In this document: one piece after another, positions 45,626-54,723 of the stretch
How the letters are laid out: each line of letters begins with the position of its first letter
Numbering within the stretch: position 1 is the stretch's first letter
Source: Rhizobium sp. SEMIA4064
GTDB taxonomy: Bacteria > Pseudomonadota > Alphaproteobacteria > Rhizobiales > Rhizobiaceae
Length of the DNA: 64,000 nucleotides
Direction of reading: 5' to 3'
Assembly (NCBI RefSeq): GCF_003025035.1
Contig: NZ_PYJN01000016.1
Location: 389,360 to 453,359, forward strand
Program-made: the position numbers and the translations under genes
Notes under the pieces: model-generated
The model's input: only the letters and a program-made list of their open reading frames with translations
What the model was told of the DNA's origin: nothing
Databases searched by the model: none

Positions 45626-46774
45626 TTAGAAGCAGTCGCTGAACAGCGCCTTGGTGTTTTCCAGCGTCATCGCCACAGGATTGCCGCCGGCGCTCGGATC
45701 TTCGATCGCCATGGCCGAGAGCTCATCGATGCGATCGGGCGCAATGCCCATAGCCGAGAGGCTTTCGGGAACGCCGAGTTCGGCGCGCAGCTTCAGCACA
45801 TAGTCATAGAAGCCGTCGAAACCGCCGGAGATGCCGAGATAGGCAGCGGCACGAGCGATCTTGTCTTCAATGGCCTTACGGTTGAAGCGCAGGACGGCCG
45901 GCATGACGACGGCATTGGTCATGCCGTGATGCGTGTTGTAAACGGCGCCGATCGGGTGCGACAGCGCATGAATGGCGCCCAAGCCCTTCTGGAAGGCGAC
46001 GGCACCCATGGCGGCGGCGCTCATCATGTTGGCGCGGGCTTCGAGGTCGGTGCCTTCCCTATAGGCGCGCGGCAGGAATTCCTTGACGAGCCGCATGCCT
46101 TCCAGCGCGATACCGGCCGACATCGGGTGATAGAAGGGCGAGGAATAGGCTTCCAGGCAATGGGCGAAGGCATCCATGCCGGTGCCGGCGGTGATGATCT
46201 TCGGCATGCCGACGGTCAGCTCCGGATCGGCGATGACGACGCCCGGCAGGAACTTCGGGTGGAAGATGATCTTCTTCACATGCGTTGCGGAATTGGTGAT
46301 GACGCTGGCGCGACCGACTTCGGAGCCCGTGCCGGCAGTCGTCGGCACGGCAACGATCGGAGCGATGCCCTCGACATTGGCACGGGTCCACCAGTCGCCG
46401 ATATCCTCGAAATCCCAGACAGGCCGCGTCTGACCGGCCATGAAGGCAACGCATTTGCCAAGATCGAGGCCCGAGCCGCCGCCGAAGGCGACGACACCAT
46501 CATGGCCACCATCCTTGAAGGCCTTCACGCCAGCTTCGAGGTTCTTCTCGTTCGGGTTTGGATCGACATCGGCGAAGATGGCGCGACCGAGGCCTGCATC
46601 TTCGAGAATATCCAGCGCCGTCTTGGTGATTGCCATCGAGGCAAGCCCGCGGTCGGTGATCAGAAGCGGCTTCTTGATCCCCAGGCTTTTGCAGGCATCC
46701 GCCAGTTCCGTGATCCGGCCGCGGCCGAGCTTGACGGCGGTGGGATAGCTCCAATTGGCTGAGATATTGCTCAT
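45626..46774 (-). CDS. Iron-containing (group III) alcohol dehydrogenase
   Basis: The 382-residue enzyme has the NAD-binding motif GGGSGLDLGK (about 97-106), TTAGTGSEV, and the metal-ligand segments DAFAHCLEAY and ALSHPIGAVYNTHHGMTNAV of group III ADHs. It oxidises a primary alcohol or reduces an aldehyde. The ATG overlaps the aldehyde dehydrogenase stop by four bases, so the two catalyse consecutive alcohol-aldehyde-acid steps. Upstream in-frame codons within the neighbour are rejected. Confidence 0.9.
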   Translation of the reverse strand: MSNISANWSYPTAVKLGRGRITELADACKSLGIKKPLLITDRGLASMAITKTALDILEDAGLGRAIFADVDPNPNEKNLEAGVKAFKDGGHDGVVAFGGGSGLDLGKCVAFMAGQTRPVWDFEDIGDWWTRANVEGIAPIVAVPTTAGTGSEVGRASVITNSATHVKKIIFHPKFLPGVVIADPELTVGMPKIITAGTGMDAFAHCLEAYSSPFYHPMSAGIALEGMRLVKEFLPRAYREGTDLEARANMMSAAAMGAVAFQKGLGAIHALSHPIGAVYNTHHGMTNAVVMPAVLRFNRKAIEDKIARAAAYLGISGGFDGFYDYVLKLRAELGVPESLSAMGIAPDRIDELSAMAIEDPSAGGNPVAMTLENTKALFSDCF

Positions 46775-48156
46775 GCTGTTACCTTCTTCAAATGGTAGGA
46801 TTTGGGGCGCGTCAGGTTGTGAAAACCGATCACGGAGAGCGAGCCGCCACGGCCCGTTTCCTTGACACCGGTCCAGCACAATGCCGGATCGAGATAGTCG
46901 GCGCGGTTCATGAAGACGGTGCCGGTTTCGATGTCGCGGCCGATGCGCGAGGCACGCTCGACATCCTTGGTCCAGAGCGAGGCCGTCAGGCCATAAGGGC
47001 TGTCGTTCATCAGTTCCAATGCTTCCGCATCGCTCTTCACCTTCATGATACCGACGGCGGGGCCGAAGGTTTCTTCGCGCATGAAGGCCATGGAGTGATT
47101 GACGTCGACGAGGATCTGCGGCGCGAGATAGGCGCCGCCGTCATCGGCAGGGAAAAGCTTGGGATCGACCAGCGCCTTGGCGCCCTTGGCGACGGCATCG
47201 GCGATCTGCTCGCGCACCACCTTGGCAAAACGCTTGTTTGCCATCGGGCCAAGCGTGGTTTCCGGATCGAGCGGATTGCCGAGCTTGTAGTTCGACACCC
47301 AGGCAACCGACTTCTCGACGAAGGCATCATAGAGTGATTCATGCACATAGATGCGCTCGATGCCGCAGCAGCATTGGCCGGAATTGTAGGTGGCGCCGTC
47401 CATCAGCGTATCGACGGCAGCGTCGAGATCGGCATCTTCCATGACATAGCCCGGATCCTTGCCGCCAAGTTCGAGGCCAAGGTTGGTGAAGGTGCCTGCA
47501 GCAGCGCGTTCGATCGATCGCCCGCCTTGGACCGAGCCGGTGAAGTTGACGAAGTTGAAACTGCCGGCCGCGATCAGAGTCGACGTCGTATCATGATCGA
47601 GATAGACGTTCTGGAAGACGTCAGCGGGAACGCCGACCTCGACGAAGGCCTGAACCAGCCGCTCGCCGACCAGAAGCGTCTGGCTGGCATGTTTCAGAAT
47701 GACAGTATTGCCGGCCATCAGCGCCGGAGCGACCGTGTTGATCGCGGTCATATAGGGATAGTTCCAGGGCGCGATGACGAACACGACGCCATGCGGTTCG
47801 CGCTCGATACGACGTGCGAAATTCGCGCTGTCTTCCACCACCATCGGCGACAGCGCATCTGCTGCGATCGAGGCCACATAATTTGAGCGCTCATTGAAGC
47901 CGCGATATTCGCCGCCGTATTTGATCGGGCGACCCATCTGCCATGCGAGTTCCGGCACGACGACATCAGCCATCTCGTTGAGACGCGCAGCCCCCTTCAA
48001 TACGAGCTGAACGCGCTCTTCCAGCGGACGGCGCGCCCAATCCTTCTGCGCCTTGCGGGCGCGGGCCACCACGTCTTTGGCCGCATCCAGCGACAGCGCC
48101 GGACGCTCCGCATAAACCTCCCCGTTTACCGGGGACACGCATGTGATCATGGTCAT
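46771..48156 (-). CDS. NAD(P)-dependent aldehyde dehydrogenase
   Basis: The 461-residue protein shows the ALDH family motifs: IAPWNYPYMTAINTVAPALMAGN (128-150), the catalytic Glu229 in LELGGKDP, and the nucleophile in NSGQCCCGIER, most likely Cys263 of the three cysteines in a row. It converts an aldehyde to the acid. The triple Cys is uncommon. It lies between the GS-like ligase (162 bases) and the Fe-ADH (overlap) on the same strand. The start could be ATG 48156 or 48150. Confidence 0.92.
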   Translation of the reverse strand: MTMITCVSPVNGEVYAERPALSLDAAKDVVARARKAQKDWARRPLEERVQLVLKGAARLNEMADVVVPELAWQMGRPIKYGGEYRGFNERSNYVASIAADALSPMVVEDSANFARRIEREPHGVVFVIAPWNYPYMTAINTVAPALMAGNTVILKHASQTLLVGERLVQAFVEVGVPADVFQNVYLDHDTTSTLIAAGSFNFVNFTGSVQGGRSIERAAAGTFTNLGLELGGKDPGYVMEDADLDAAVDTLMDGATYNSGQCCCGIERIYVHESLYDAFVEKSVAWVSNYKLGNPLDPETTLGPMANKRFAKVVREQIADAVAKGAKALVDPKLFPADDGGAYLAPQILVDVNHSMAFMREETFGPAVGIMKVKSDAEALELMNDSPYGLTASLWTKDVERASRIGRDIETGTVFMNRADYLDPALCWTGVKETGRGGSLSVIGFHNLTRPKSYHLKKVTA

Positions 48157-48318
48157 GATCGAAATCCTGTTTCTATAGTCACGAATATAGTCTCGGCTGA
48201 CGGCCGAGAGACTACCCCAAGAGCTTACGTCGCCGAAAGAAGCGATTTACCGCAGCCACCTTCCCTTGCCCGCGCCTGACGACGAAAATCAGGCAGGGAA
48301 CAAAAAACACAGCAAGGC

Positions 48319-49689
48319 TTACGCTCTTTCGAATCCTCTCGCCACCTCCCAGTCGGTGATGCGGCGATCATATTCTTCCTGCTCCCATTCGGCAGCGCGG
48401 GTGTAGTGATCGATGACATCGTCGCCGAAGGCTGCGCGCAGCATCTCAGAGCGGTTCAGCGCCACCGCAGCGTCTCGCAGCGTGCGCGGAATTTCACGAA
48501 CCTCGCGGGCACCATAGGCGTCTCCCACGAAAGGCGCCTCCAGTTCAAGCTTGTTCTCGATGCCGTCGAGACCGGCGGCGATCAGCGCCGCAAAGGCGAG
48601 ATAGGGATTGAGGTCGGAGCCGCCGACGCGGCATTCGATGCGGATTCCCTTGGTTTCGGCACCGCAGAGACGATAGCCCGCCGTGCGGTTGTCGGTGCTC
48701 CAGATCGCCTTCGTCGGCGCGAAGGTGCCGGCCACGAAACGCTTGTAGGAATTGATGTAGGGCGCAAGGAAATAGGTGATCTCGCTGGCATGCGTCAAAA
48801 GGCCGGCGACATAATGCTTCATCAGCGGCGTCATGCCATGCTCTTGTTCCTTGTCGAAGAACAGCGGCGTCTTGCCGTCGGCGCTCCACAGCGACTGGTG
48901 GATATGCGACGAGCTGCCGGCGGCATTGTAGTTCCACTTCGCCAGGAAGGTGATGGCCTTGCCCTTCGACCAGGCGATCTCCTTGCAGCCGTTTTTGATG
49001 ATCGTATGGCGGTCCGCCATGGTCAGCGCGTCTGCATAACGGACGTTGATTTCCTCCTGTCCCGCCGAAGCCTCGCCCTTGGAATTCTCGACCGGAATGT
49101 CGGCGCCCTGCAAGCCCTTGCGGATCGCCCGCATCACATCCTCTTCCTTGGTGGTCTGGAAGATGTGGTAGTCCTCATTGTAGCCACTGGCGAGATGCAG
49201 GTTGCGATAGCCGGACTCGCGGGCACTGTCATAGCTCTGGTCGAACAGGAAGAATTCCAGTTCGGAGGCCATGAAGGCCTTCATGCCCATCGCTTCAAGC
49301 CGCCTGATCTGCTTCTTGAGGATGGCACGCGGCGAATGCGCCACTTCTTCGTGAGTGTGATGATCGAGCACGTCGCAAAGCACCAGCGCCGTGCCCTCGA
49401 GCCAGGGAATGCGGCGAAGCGTGGCGAGATCGGGCTTCATCGTATAGTCGCCATAGCCCTTCTCCCAGCTCGTCGACTTGTAGCCGGAGACGGTCTCCAT
49501 CTCGAGGTCGGTCGCCTGGAGATAGTTGCAGCTATGCGTTTCCTTCCAGGCACTTTCCACGAAGAATTCCGCCTGGAAGCGTTTGCCCATCAAGCGACCC
49601 TGCATGTCCACTTGACATGCCAGAACCGTATCGATGCGCCCTTCGGCCACATCTTTCTTGAGGTCGTCGAACGTATAGCTAGTGCTCAT
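48319..49689 (-). CDS. Glutamine-synthetase-family gamma-glutamyl-amine ligase (PuuA-like)
   Basis: The 456-residue protein has the GS catalytic fold (ELEFFLFD; SSHIHQSLW, the ATP/glutamate His segment; SYKRFVAGTFAPTKAIWSTDNRTAGYR; RIECRVGGSDLNPYLAFAA). It lacks the adenylylation-site tyrosine motif of GlnA and is closest in layout to PuuA, IpuC and GlnA4-type enzymes that glutamylate amines. Placed with ADH, ALDH, permease and amidohydrolase, it likely starts a gamma-glutamylated amine pathway; the amine is unknown. MSTSYTF is chosen as start. Confidence 0.85.
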   Translation of the reverse strand: MSTSYTFDDLKKDVAEGRIDTVLACQVDMQGRLMGKRFQAEFFVESAWKETHSCNYLQATDLEMETVSGYKSTSWEKGYGDYTMKPDLATLRRIPWLEGTALVLCDVLDHHTHEEVAHSPRAILKKQIRRLEAMGMKAFMASELEFFLFDQSYDSARESGYRNLHLASGYNEDYHIFQTTKEEDVMRAIRKGLQGADIPVENSKGEASAGQEEINVRYADALTMADRHTIIKNGCKEIAWSKGKAITFLAKWNYNAAGSSSHIHQSLWSADGKTPLFFDKEQEHGMTPLMKHYVAGLLTHASEITYFLAPYINSYKRFVAGTFAPTKAIWSTDNRTAGYRLCGAETKGIRIECRVGGSDLNPYLAFAALIAAGLDGIENKLELEAPFVGDAYGAREVREIPRTLRDAAVALNRSEMLRAAFGDDVIDHYTRAAEWEQEEYDRRITDWEVARGFERA

Positions 49690-49838
49690 GAGTGATCCGC
49701 CTGAACAATGAATTGGGGTGTCGGAGAACAAACGGCGGCCTCATGGCTGCGAGCAACTCGACGCCGTGCCTTTCGCTTGTACCGGTGAAGGGGCCGCATG
49801 CAGGCGGCCCCGCCATGTGAGAAATGCAGCTCCGGTGC

Positions 49839-51410
49839 TTAGCCTTCGCCGACGGCCGCTTCTGCCGCTGCTATTTCAGCCTTGCGCTTGCTGATCGCAT
49901 CGCCGATCGGCGGTCCCTTGAAGCGGCGCTTCTCGAAGCCGAACCAAACGATTGCGGTCAGGACAAGGAAGCCGACGGTGATGATGCCTGCCCAGTCATT
50001 CGGCGGCTGAATGCCGAGAACGAAAATCACGATCATCGAGATGATGCTCAGCACCGCAAAAAGCTTGAACAGACCCTCGCCGAGGTTCCACGGACCCATC
50101 TTGTCCCACTTCGACGTGCCCCAAGCGAAGAGGCCGAGCGTGATCGGGATCGCGAAGGAGAAGAAGAGGAAGATGACGGTGCACGACACGACGATGGTGT
50201 AAACCGGCGTATCGCCGATCGATACCAGCGACGACCCCCAGACGAACAGCACCGAAAGGATCGAGCCGGTCCAGATCGCGGAAACCGGCGTGCGGTGTTT
50301 CGGGCTGACCTTGGAGAGTGCCTTCGATGCCGGCAGACCGCCGTCACGCGAGAACGCAAAGATCATACGCGATACCGAGGTGACCGTTGCAAGGCCGCAT
50401 AGCCACTGGCTGATGAAGATCAGGAAATAGAGGATGTCCTTGACGATGGGATTCACTTGAGCATCCATCGCCCAGAAGAACACGTTCCAGCCCTGCTTTG
50501 CTGCATCGTCCATGTTCGGAAGCATCAGAACGAATGCACACAGCATGATGTAGCCGAACAATGCCGACCAAAGCACGGAGGCTACCATGCCGCGCGGAAC
50601 GGAATGTGCTGCCTTGACCGTTTCTTCGGAGGTGTGCGCCGATGCGTCATAGCCGGTGATCGTGTAGATCGGCAGCAGGAGGCCGAGGGCGAAGACCCAG
50701 AAGGTGGAAACCTGCGGCCAGACCGGCGCGCCGGTTGCCGATCCGTCGGCGGCAATCGTCGCTATGCCCGAATAGTTCGTGAAGGTGAACAGCCGCGCGA
50801 AATCATAGGACGGTGCGGCGATCAGGCATACGGCCGCAAGTGCGATCGAGGTTGCGAAGATCAGATAGCCCGAGAAGTCGGTCAGCTTCGCCGTCAACCC
50901 GATACCCATATGGTTCACCAGCGCCTGAAGGCCGGTGATGACCACGAGGAACACGATACGGATCAATGTCGTATCGACCATGCCGAAGTAGCCGCCGAAA
51001 GCGCCGATGAAAAAATAATAGGTGCCGACATTGATCGCGCCGAGAACGGTGACCAAGCCGAGCAGGTTGAACCAAGCGGTCAGCCAGCCCGTAAAACGGT
51101 TACCGAGGATCGATCCCCAGTGATAGAGCCCGCCCGCAGTCGGATAGGCCGAGCTGATCTGCGCCATCGCCACGGCAAAGACCAGAGAGATGAAGCACCC
51201 GACCGGCCAACCGATGCCGATCGCGGCACCGCCTGCGCCCGAAGTTGCCTGGGCGAGCGAATTAATGCCGCCCGAAAGAATGCAAATGATGGAAAAGGAT
51301 ACGGCAAAGTTCGAGAACGAACTCATGCGCCGTTCCAACTCCTGGGCATAGCCCATGGAGTGCAGAATATGCACGTCCTGTTTCTTGTCTAACTCTGAGT
51401 AATCAGACAT
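49839..51410 (-). CDS. APC-family amino acid/amine permease
   Basis: The 523-residue protein has about 12 helices and belongs to the amino acid/choline transporter branch of APC permeases: FSIICILSGGINSL, GWPVGCFISLVFAVAMAQISSAYPTAGGLYHW in part, and TGYDASAHTSEET in the middle, typical of GabP/choline-type members. It should import the substrate of the adjoining enzymes by proton or sodium symport. AGGGGG lies ten bases before the chosen ATG; an ATG three codons earlier is too close to it. Confidence 0.87.
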   Translation of the reverse strand: MSDYSELDKKQDVHILHSMGYAQELERRMSSFSNFAVSFSIICILSGGINSLAQATSGAGGAAIGIGWPVGCFISLVFAVAMAQISSAYPTAGGLYHWGSILGNRFTGWLTAWFNLLGLVTVLGAINVGTYYFFIGAFGGYFGMVDTTLIRIVFLVVITGLQALVNHMGIGLTAKLTDFSGYLIFATSIALAAVCLIAAPSYDFARLFTFTNYSGIATIAADGSATGAPVWPQVSTFWVFALGLLLPIYTITGYDASAHTSEETVKAAHSVPRGMVASVLWSALFGYIMLCAFVLMLPNMDDAAKQGWNVFFWAMDAQVNPIVKDILYFLIFISQWLCGLATVTSVSRMIFAFSRDGGLPASKALSKVSPKHRTPVSAIWTGSILSVLFVWGSSLVSIGDTPVYTIVVSCTVIFLFFSFAIPITLGLFAWGTSKWDKMGPWNLGEGLFKLFAVLSIISMIVIFVLGIQPPNDWAGIITVGFLVLTAIVWFGFEKRRFKGPPIGDAISKRKAEIAAAEAAVGEG

Positions 51411-51540
51411 GTATGTCATTCCCCCTAAAACCCGGTCGCCCACGGAATTGCGGGCCACCATGTGCCACTTGCGCCGCTGGCTTTTTGCCATACGGCCCGA
51501 TTGCAGTTGAACTGCTCCCCGGGGTCTTTTCTTTCTATGC

Positions 51541-52311
51541 TCAGGCTTCCAGACTGCTCTGGATAAGCCCTGTCAGATAGTCGGCCACGACCCCTTGGCC
51601 GACGTCATCTCCGATGAGGTCGTTGCGGACCTCGATCATAACGTTATGCAAACCGTTGGCGAGCCCATGCAGCTTGAGCGTATGGGTCACGCCGTCTTCC
51701 GGTCCGTAAGGCTGATTGCGTTCAGTACGATAGAGCGGCGCCCCCGCCGCCCCATCAAGCATGCGATCCGCCAGCCAGCGGTCTTCATCGTGCAGAATGC
51801 CGAGCTCCACTGCCCGCTGCTTGCCGTTGTAAACAGGCGTAAAACTGTGAACCGTGACGATCACGGTTTTTTGCTCCCGCGCCGCCCGCTCTTTCAGGAG
51901 AGCGCGAATGCGGTCATGGAACGGCACATAAAGCGCTTCGGTGCGTGCCTGCCGATCAGCGGCTTGCAGATGCTGGTTGCCGGGGATCGTGTAGATCTCG
52001 CTGATTTCCGGCATCGCGCCCGCGCTTTCCGGCGGACGATTGCAATCGTAGACCAGGCGCGAGAAGCGTTGGTAAACCAGCGTCGCATCGAGGCTGACAG
52101 ACATCTTCCTGGCGACTGCCAGTGCACCCGGATCCCAGGCGATATGGCTGGAAAGCGCTTCGGCCGAAAGGCCTAGATCGCCAAAATATTCGGGCAGCGT
52201 GCGCGAGGCATGTTCACAAATGATCAAAACCGCGCTTTTTCCATCCGGTCGCTCGACCGCGACGCAATCGCCATCAGCTTTTGTCAAAATGCCTTGCCCG
52301 GCAAGCATCAA
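51541..52311 (-). CDS. N-formylglutamate amidohydrolase-family hydrolase
   Basis: The 256-residue protein is of the FGase (HutG2-like) family: LIICEHASRTLPEYFGDLGL (about 29-48) with metal-site residues, YDCNRPP, VTVHSFTPVYNGKQRAVELGILHD, and C-terminal MIEVRNDLI. Characterised members release formate or an amine from N-acylated glutamate-type substrates. In this operon it may hydrolyse a gamma-glutamyl or N-acyl intermediate. It is the first minus-strand gene, divergent from the RpiR regulator. Confidence 0.83.
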   Translation of the reverse strand: MMLAGQGILTKADGDCVAVERPDGKSAVLIICEHASRTLPEYFGDLGLSAEALSSHIAWDPGALAVARKMSVSLDATLVYQRFSRLVYDCNRPPESAGAMPEISEIYTIPGNQHLQAADRQARTEALYVPFHDRIRALLKERAAREQKTVIVTVHSFTPVYNGKQRAVELGILHDEDRWLADRMLDGAAGAPLYRTERNQPYGPEDGVTHTLKLHGLANGLHNVMIEVRNDLIGDDVGQGVVADYLTGLIQSSLEA

Positions 52312-52386
52312 ATGCGCCCTACCCTCTTAATAAAATCTTTATAAGAAAAGAATTCTTCAGGTTTTGGCGGCTGTCAACTGGAAACT

Positions 52387-52397
52387 GAAATTATTTC
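52387..52397. promoter_or_regulatory. Candidate RpiR operator GAAATTATTTC
   Basis: A perfect 11-bp palindrome lies in the 175-base divergent region between the amidohydrolase and RpiR genes. Two direct TGTGACA copies follow at 52404-52410 and 52422-52428. RpiR-family proteins bind palindromes with GAAA/TTTC-type arms, so autoregulation and control of both sides are plausible. Confidence 0.4.
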
Positions 52398-52486
52398 TTC
52401 ATTTGTGACATTGACTCGAAATGTGACAGCGTAGTTATATTCATTTCAGGAGCTTGGCATTAGACCAGCCCGGGGAGCAAAATCGA

Positions 52487-53359
52487 GTGAGCAATGCGTC
52501 GAAAACAGTTTCGGACGTAATCAATGACCAATTTGAAGCGCTGACACGCGCCGAGAAGCAGCTCGCCAAGAGCCTGCTCGACAACTATCCCGTTTCGGGG
52601 TTGGGCAGCATTACGACGGTAGCCGAAAATGCGCGGGTATCCACGCCGACCGTGGCGCGCATGGTGCAGAAACTTGGTTTCAAAGGCTATCCGGACTTTC
52701 AGTCGCGCCTCCATCAGGAGGTCGAGGCGACCATCTCGAATCCGCTTACGAAGCATGACCGCTGGGCGTCCAATGCTCCCGGTACGCATATTCTCAATCG
52801 CTTTGCAGACGCCATCATGGGCAATCTCCGTCAGACCCTGACGGACATCGACGCGGCAACTTTCGATAACGTGGCTACGCTGTTGTCGGAGCCCAAGCGC
52901 GGGCTTTATTTCGTTGGTGGACGCATCACCGGCGCGCTTGCCGAATATTTCTTCACCCACATGCAGGTCATCCGCCCGAACACGACCTTGCTGTCCTCCA
53001 ATTCCAGTTCCTGGCCGCAATATGTTCTGAACATGAATCCCGGCGACCTGCTCGTGATCTTCGATATCAGACGCTACGAGCAGGAAATGGTCAGCCTTGC
53101 CGCCGCCGCGCGCCGTCGCGGGGCCGAGATCATCGTCTTCACCGACCAATGGGCGAGCCCCGCCGTCAAATACGCAAAACACACATTCCGCGTACAAATC
53201 GAGGCGCCTTCCGCCTGGGATTCCTCCGTCGTCACCCTCTTCATCATCGAAGCCCTGATCGAAGCCGTACAAAGCTCGACCTGGGACGAGACGAGTGAAC
53301 GTATGAAAACGCTTGAAGGCCTGTTCGAACAAACAAGGCTGTTCCGCAAACTAGGTTAG
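52487..53359 (+). CDS. RpiR-family transcriptional regulator
   Basis: The 290-residue protein has an N-terminal HTH_6 domain (about 8-80; RAEKQLAKSLLDNYPVSGLGSITTVAENARVSTPTVARMV in part) and a C-terminal SIS domain (about 125-260; LYFVGGRITGALAEYFFTHM). SIS domains usually sense phosphosugars, but several rhizobial relatives control amine or amino-acid catabolism. GTG at 52487 follows a GGGGAGC site; an in-frame TTG upstream is rejected. It is divergent from the catabolic genes and 188 bases before the ABC importer, so it likely controls both. Confidence 0.87.
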   Translation: MSNASKTVSDVINDQFEALTRAEKQLAKSLLDNYPVSGLGSITTVAENARVSTPTVARMVQKLGFKGYPDFQSRLHQEVEATISNPLTKHDRWASNAPGTHILNRFADAIMGNLRQTLTDIDAATFDNVATLLSEPKRGLYFVGGRITGALAEYFFTHMQVIRPNTTLLSSNSSSWPQYVLNMNPGDLLVIFDIRRYEQEMVSLAAAARRRGAEIIVFTDQWASPAVKYAKHTFRVQIEAPSAWDSSVVTLFIIEALIEAVQSSTWDETSERMKTLEGLFEQTRLFRKLG

Positions 53360-53547
53360 GAGGAAAGGAAAGTATAAAAACACAACCTGGGGATCGGCCA
53401 GCAAGACAGAGCCTGTCATCATCGGCGGATAAAAGTAAATCCCCGGTGTTTTCAGGAGACGCAACCCACTGGAACCCGTCACACAACCTTCATGCAACGT
53501 CATTAACAGCAACGCCAGACACTGAAAACCCAAAAGGAGGAATACCA

Positions 53548-54651
53548 GTGATCTCGACAATTCATCGTCTTCTGACGCTCTCCACTGCAATGCTCGTAGC
53601 TTCGACTGCCATTGCTGCTGCTGAACCGAGCGCAGACCTTATCGCCGCCGCCAAGAAGGAAGGCACGCTTACCACCATCGCTCTGCCCCACAACTGGTGC
53701 GGTTACGGCGATCTGATCGCTGCCTTCAAGGCGAAATACGGCATCGATGTCAACGAACTGAACCCGGACGCTGGGTCGGGCGATGAAGTTGAAGCCATTC
53801 GCGCCAACAAGGGCAACACCGGCCCGCAGGCTCCCGACGTGATCGACGTTGGTCTCTCCTTCGGCCCGACCGCCAAGAAGGAAGGCCTGCTGCAGCCCTA
53901 CAAGGTTTCCACCTGGGATTCCATTCCGGACAGCGCCAAGGATGCTGACGGTTTCTGGTACGGCGACTACTACGGCGTTCTCTCCTTCGTCACCAACAAG
54001 GACGTTGTGAAGAACCCGCCGAAGGACTGGGCTGACCTGCAGAAGTCGGACTACGCCAACACCGTTTCGCTCGCTGGCGACCCGCGCACGTCGAACCAGG
54101 CCGTTCAGGCCGTTTACGCCGCTGGCCTGGCTGCCGGTGAAAAGGATGCCACCAAGATCGGTGCCGCTGGCCTCGACTACTTCGCAAAGCTGAACAAGGC
54201 TGGCAACTTCGTTCCGGTCATCGGCAAGTCCGCTTCGCTCGCACAGGGCGCAACCCCGATCGTCGTCGCTTGGGACTATAACGGCCTCGCATGGCGCGAC
54301 AGCCTGAACGGCAACCCGCCGATTGACGTTACGGTTCCGGCTTCGGGCGTCATCGCCGGCGTTTACGTTCAGGCGATCTCGGCTTTTGCTCCGCATCCGA
54401 ACGCTGCCAAGCTCTGGATGGAGTTCCTCTATTCCGACGAAGGTCAGATTGGCTGGCTGAAGGGCTATTGCCACCCGATCCGCTTCAACGACCTGGCGAA
54501 GAACAAGAAAGTTCCGCAGGAACTTCTCGACAAGCTGCCGCCGGCTGCCGCCTATGAAAAGGCTGTCTTCCCGACGCTCGACGAACAGGCCGCTGGCAAG
54601 ACCGCCATCACCACCAAGTGGGATTCGGTCGTCGGTTCGAACGTAAAGTAA
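53548..54651 (+). CDS. ABC transporter periplasmic substrate-binding protein
   Basis: The 367-residue precursor starts at a GTG (VISTIHRLLTLSTAML..., cleavage near AIAA-AEP) seven bases after a perfect AAGGAGG. The mature part is a type II binding protein of the iron/spermidine/2-aminoethylphosphonate cluster, with LIAAAKKEGTLTTIALPHNWCGYGDLIAAFKAKYG in part at its N-terminus. Ligand unknown. Codon use is strongly biased, as in highly expressed genes. A hairpin terminator follows, so it should be made in excess over the permeases. Confidence 0.88.
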   Translation: MISTIHRLLTLSTAMLVASTAIAAAEPSADLIAAAKKEGTLTTIALPHNWCGYGDLIAAFKAKYGIDVNELNPDAGSGDEVEAIRANKGNTGPQAPDVIDVGLSFGPTAKKEGLLQPYKVSTWDSIPDSAKDADGFWYGDYYGVLSFVTNKDVVKNPPKDWADLQKSDYANTVSLAGDPRTSNQAVQAVYAAGLAAGEKDATKIGAAGLDYFAKLNKAGNFVPVIGKSASLAQGATPIVVAWDYNGLAWRDSLNGNPPIDVTVPASGVIAGVYVQAISAFAPHPNAAKLWMEFLYSDEGQIGWLKGYCHPIRFNDLAKNKKVPQELLDKLPPAAAYEKAVFPTLDEQAAGKTAITTKWDSVVGSNVK

Positions 54652-54666
54652 TCAGACCTGACATGG

Positions 54667-54700
54667 CCTCCCCGCCTCAGCGGGGAGGTTTTCCTTTTTT
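54667..54700 (+). terminator. Attenuating terminator between binding protein and permease genes
   Basis: A 9-bp stem CCTCCCCGC/GCGGGGAGG with a four-base loop is followed by TTTTCCTTTTTT. Inside the ABC operon it probably ends part of the transcripts so that the binding protein outnumbers the membrane parts. Confidence 0.85.
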
Positions 54701-54723
54701 TGACGCCGCGGATCGGGCCAATC

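Noticed and set aside
48187..48213. Hairpin TAGTCTCGGC/GCCGAGAGACTA upstream of the ALDH gene
   Set aside because: The stem has a two-base bulge and no U-run or obvious regulatory role; too weak to list as terminator or operator.
48406..49695. 429-codon plus-strand frame opposite the GS-like gene
   Set aside because: Antisense shadow; no ribosome binding site or domain, and the minus strand carries clear GS motifs.
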